A stretch of 39,978 nt of DNA, taken from Chara braunii. Its lineage: Eukaryota > Streptophyta > Charophyceae > Charales > Characeae. This document shows, one piece after another, positions 39,943 to 39,978 of this stretch. The notes under the pieces were generated by a model, which searched no databases, was not told the origin of the DNA, and was given only the letters and a program-made list of their open reading frames with translations. The stretch spans positions 1,481,064 to 1,521,041 of the forward strand of contig BFEA01000087.1 of the NCBI GenBank assembly GCA_003427395.1. Reading direction: 5' to 3'. Each line of letters begins with the position of its first letter. The first letter of the stretch is position 1. The position numbers were made by a program, and so were the translations under genes.

Positions 39943-39978
<36 letters not shown>
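39943..39978. repeat. (GA)n microsatellite at window end
   Basis: Pure ga repeat running off the end of the window. Confidence 0.95.

Overview
This is eukaryotic, plant-lineage DNA. It is repeat-rich and of mixed base composition, with LTR retrotransposons that carry plant-type primer-binding sites, a long LINE, a PIF/Harbinger transposase, long microsatellites and no sign of operons. Several decayed reading frames resemble a large trihelix (Myb/SANT-like) family that I recall from the charophyte alga Chara braunii, so a Chara-like streptophyte alga is the best guess. That identity is from memory and was not checked. I see no intact host gene; every recognisable coding stretch is broken by stops or frameshifts.

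Layout. 1-4130: no clear gene, some short tandem duplications, and a fragment (minus strand, about 3.29-3.92 kb) related to sequence at 22.0-22.2 kb. 4130-5130: GC-rich repeat around an assembly gap. 5163-7601: two copies of a 0.9 kb terminal-inverted-repeat (TIR) element, here called family 1, in opposite orientation around a 42-base A run. A third copy lies at 14426-15310. 8712-8960: Ty3/gypsy integrase C-terminal remnant. 9909-10884: Harbinger transposase pseudogene. 12.26-12.39 kb: tRNA-derived dimer. 13.4-13.9 and 16.2-16.4 kb: tandem duplications. 15.74-15.98 kb: LTR fragment. 16.39-18.16 kb and 20.36-22.08 kb (minus): two decayed pieces of repeated nuclear-protein-like genes, separated by a (TG)n/gap/(AG)n tract. 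22702-22963 and 37318-37685: two copies of a palindromic foldback element, family 2.

24306-30424 (minus) is a near full-length LINE with APE-type endonuclease and reverse transcriptase, bounded by a 15-bp target-site duplication. It is inserted into an array of hairpins (23.97-24.28 and 30.45-30.90 kb). The array is followed by a second tandem array with units of about 123 bp (31.2-31.8 kb). 33.15-34.75 kb: LTR end, primer-binding site and gag of a plus-strand gypsy element. It abuts, tail to tail at about 34750, the gag-protease part of a different minus-strand gypsy element (37121 to 34750), whose primer-binding site is at 38793-38804 and whose LTR-like region runs to about 39.9 kb.

The most unusual thing seen is the hairpin array. 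At least nine same-orientation units share a 19-nt loop sequence (TTTGTTTCTAAGTTGAATG) while the flanking arms differ from unit to unit and still pair with each other, including G-T pairs that would be G-U wobbles only in a plus-strand RNA. I do not recognise it as any named element.
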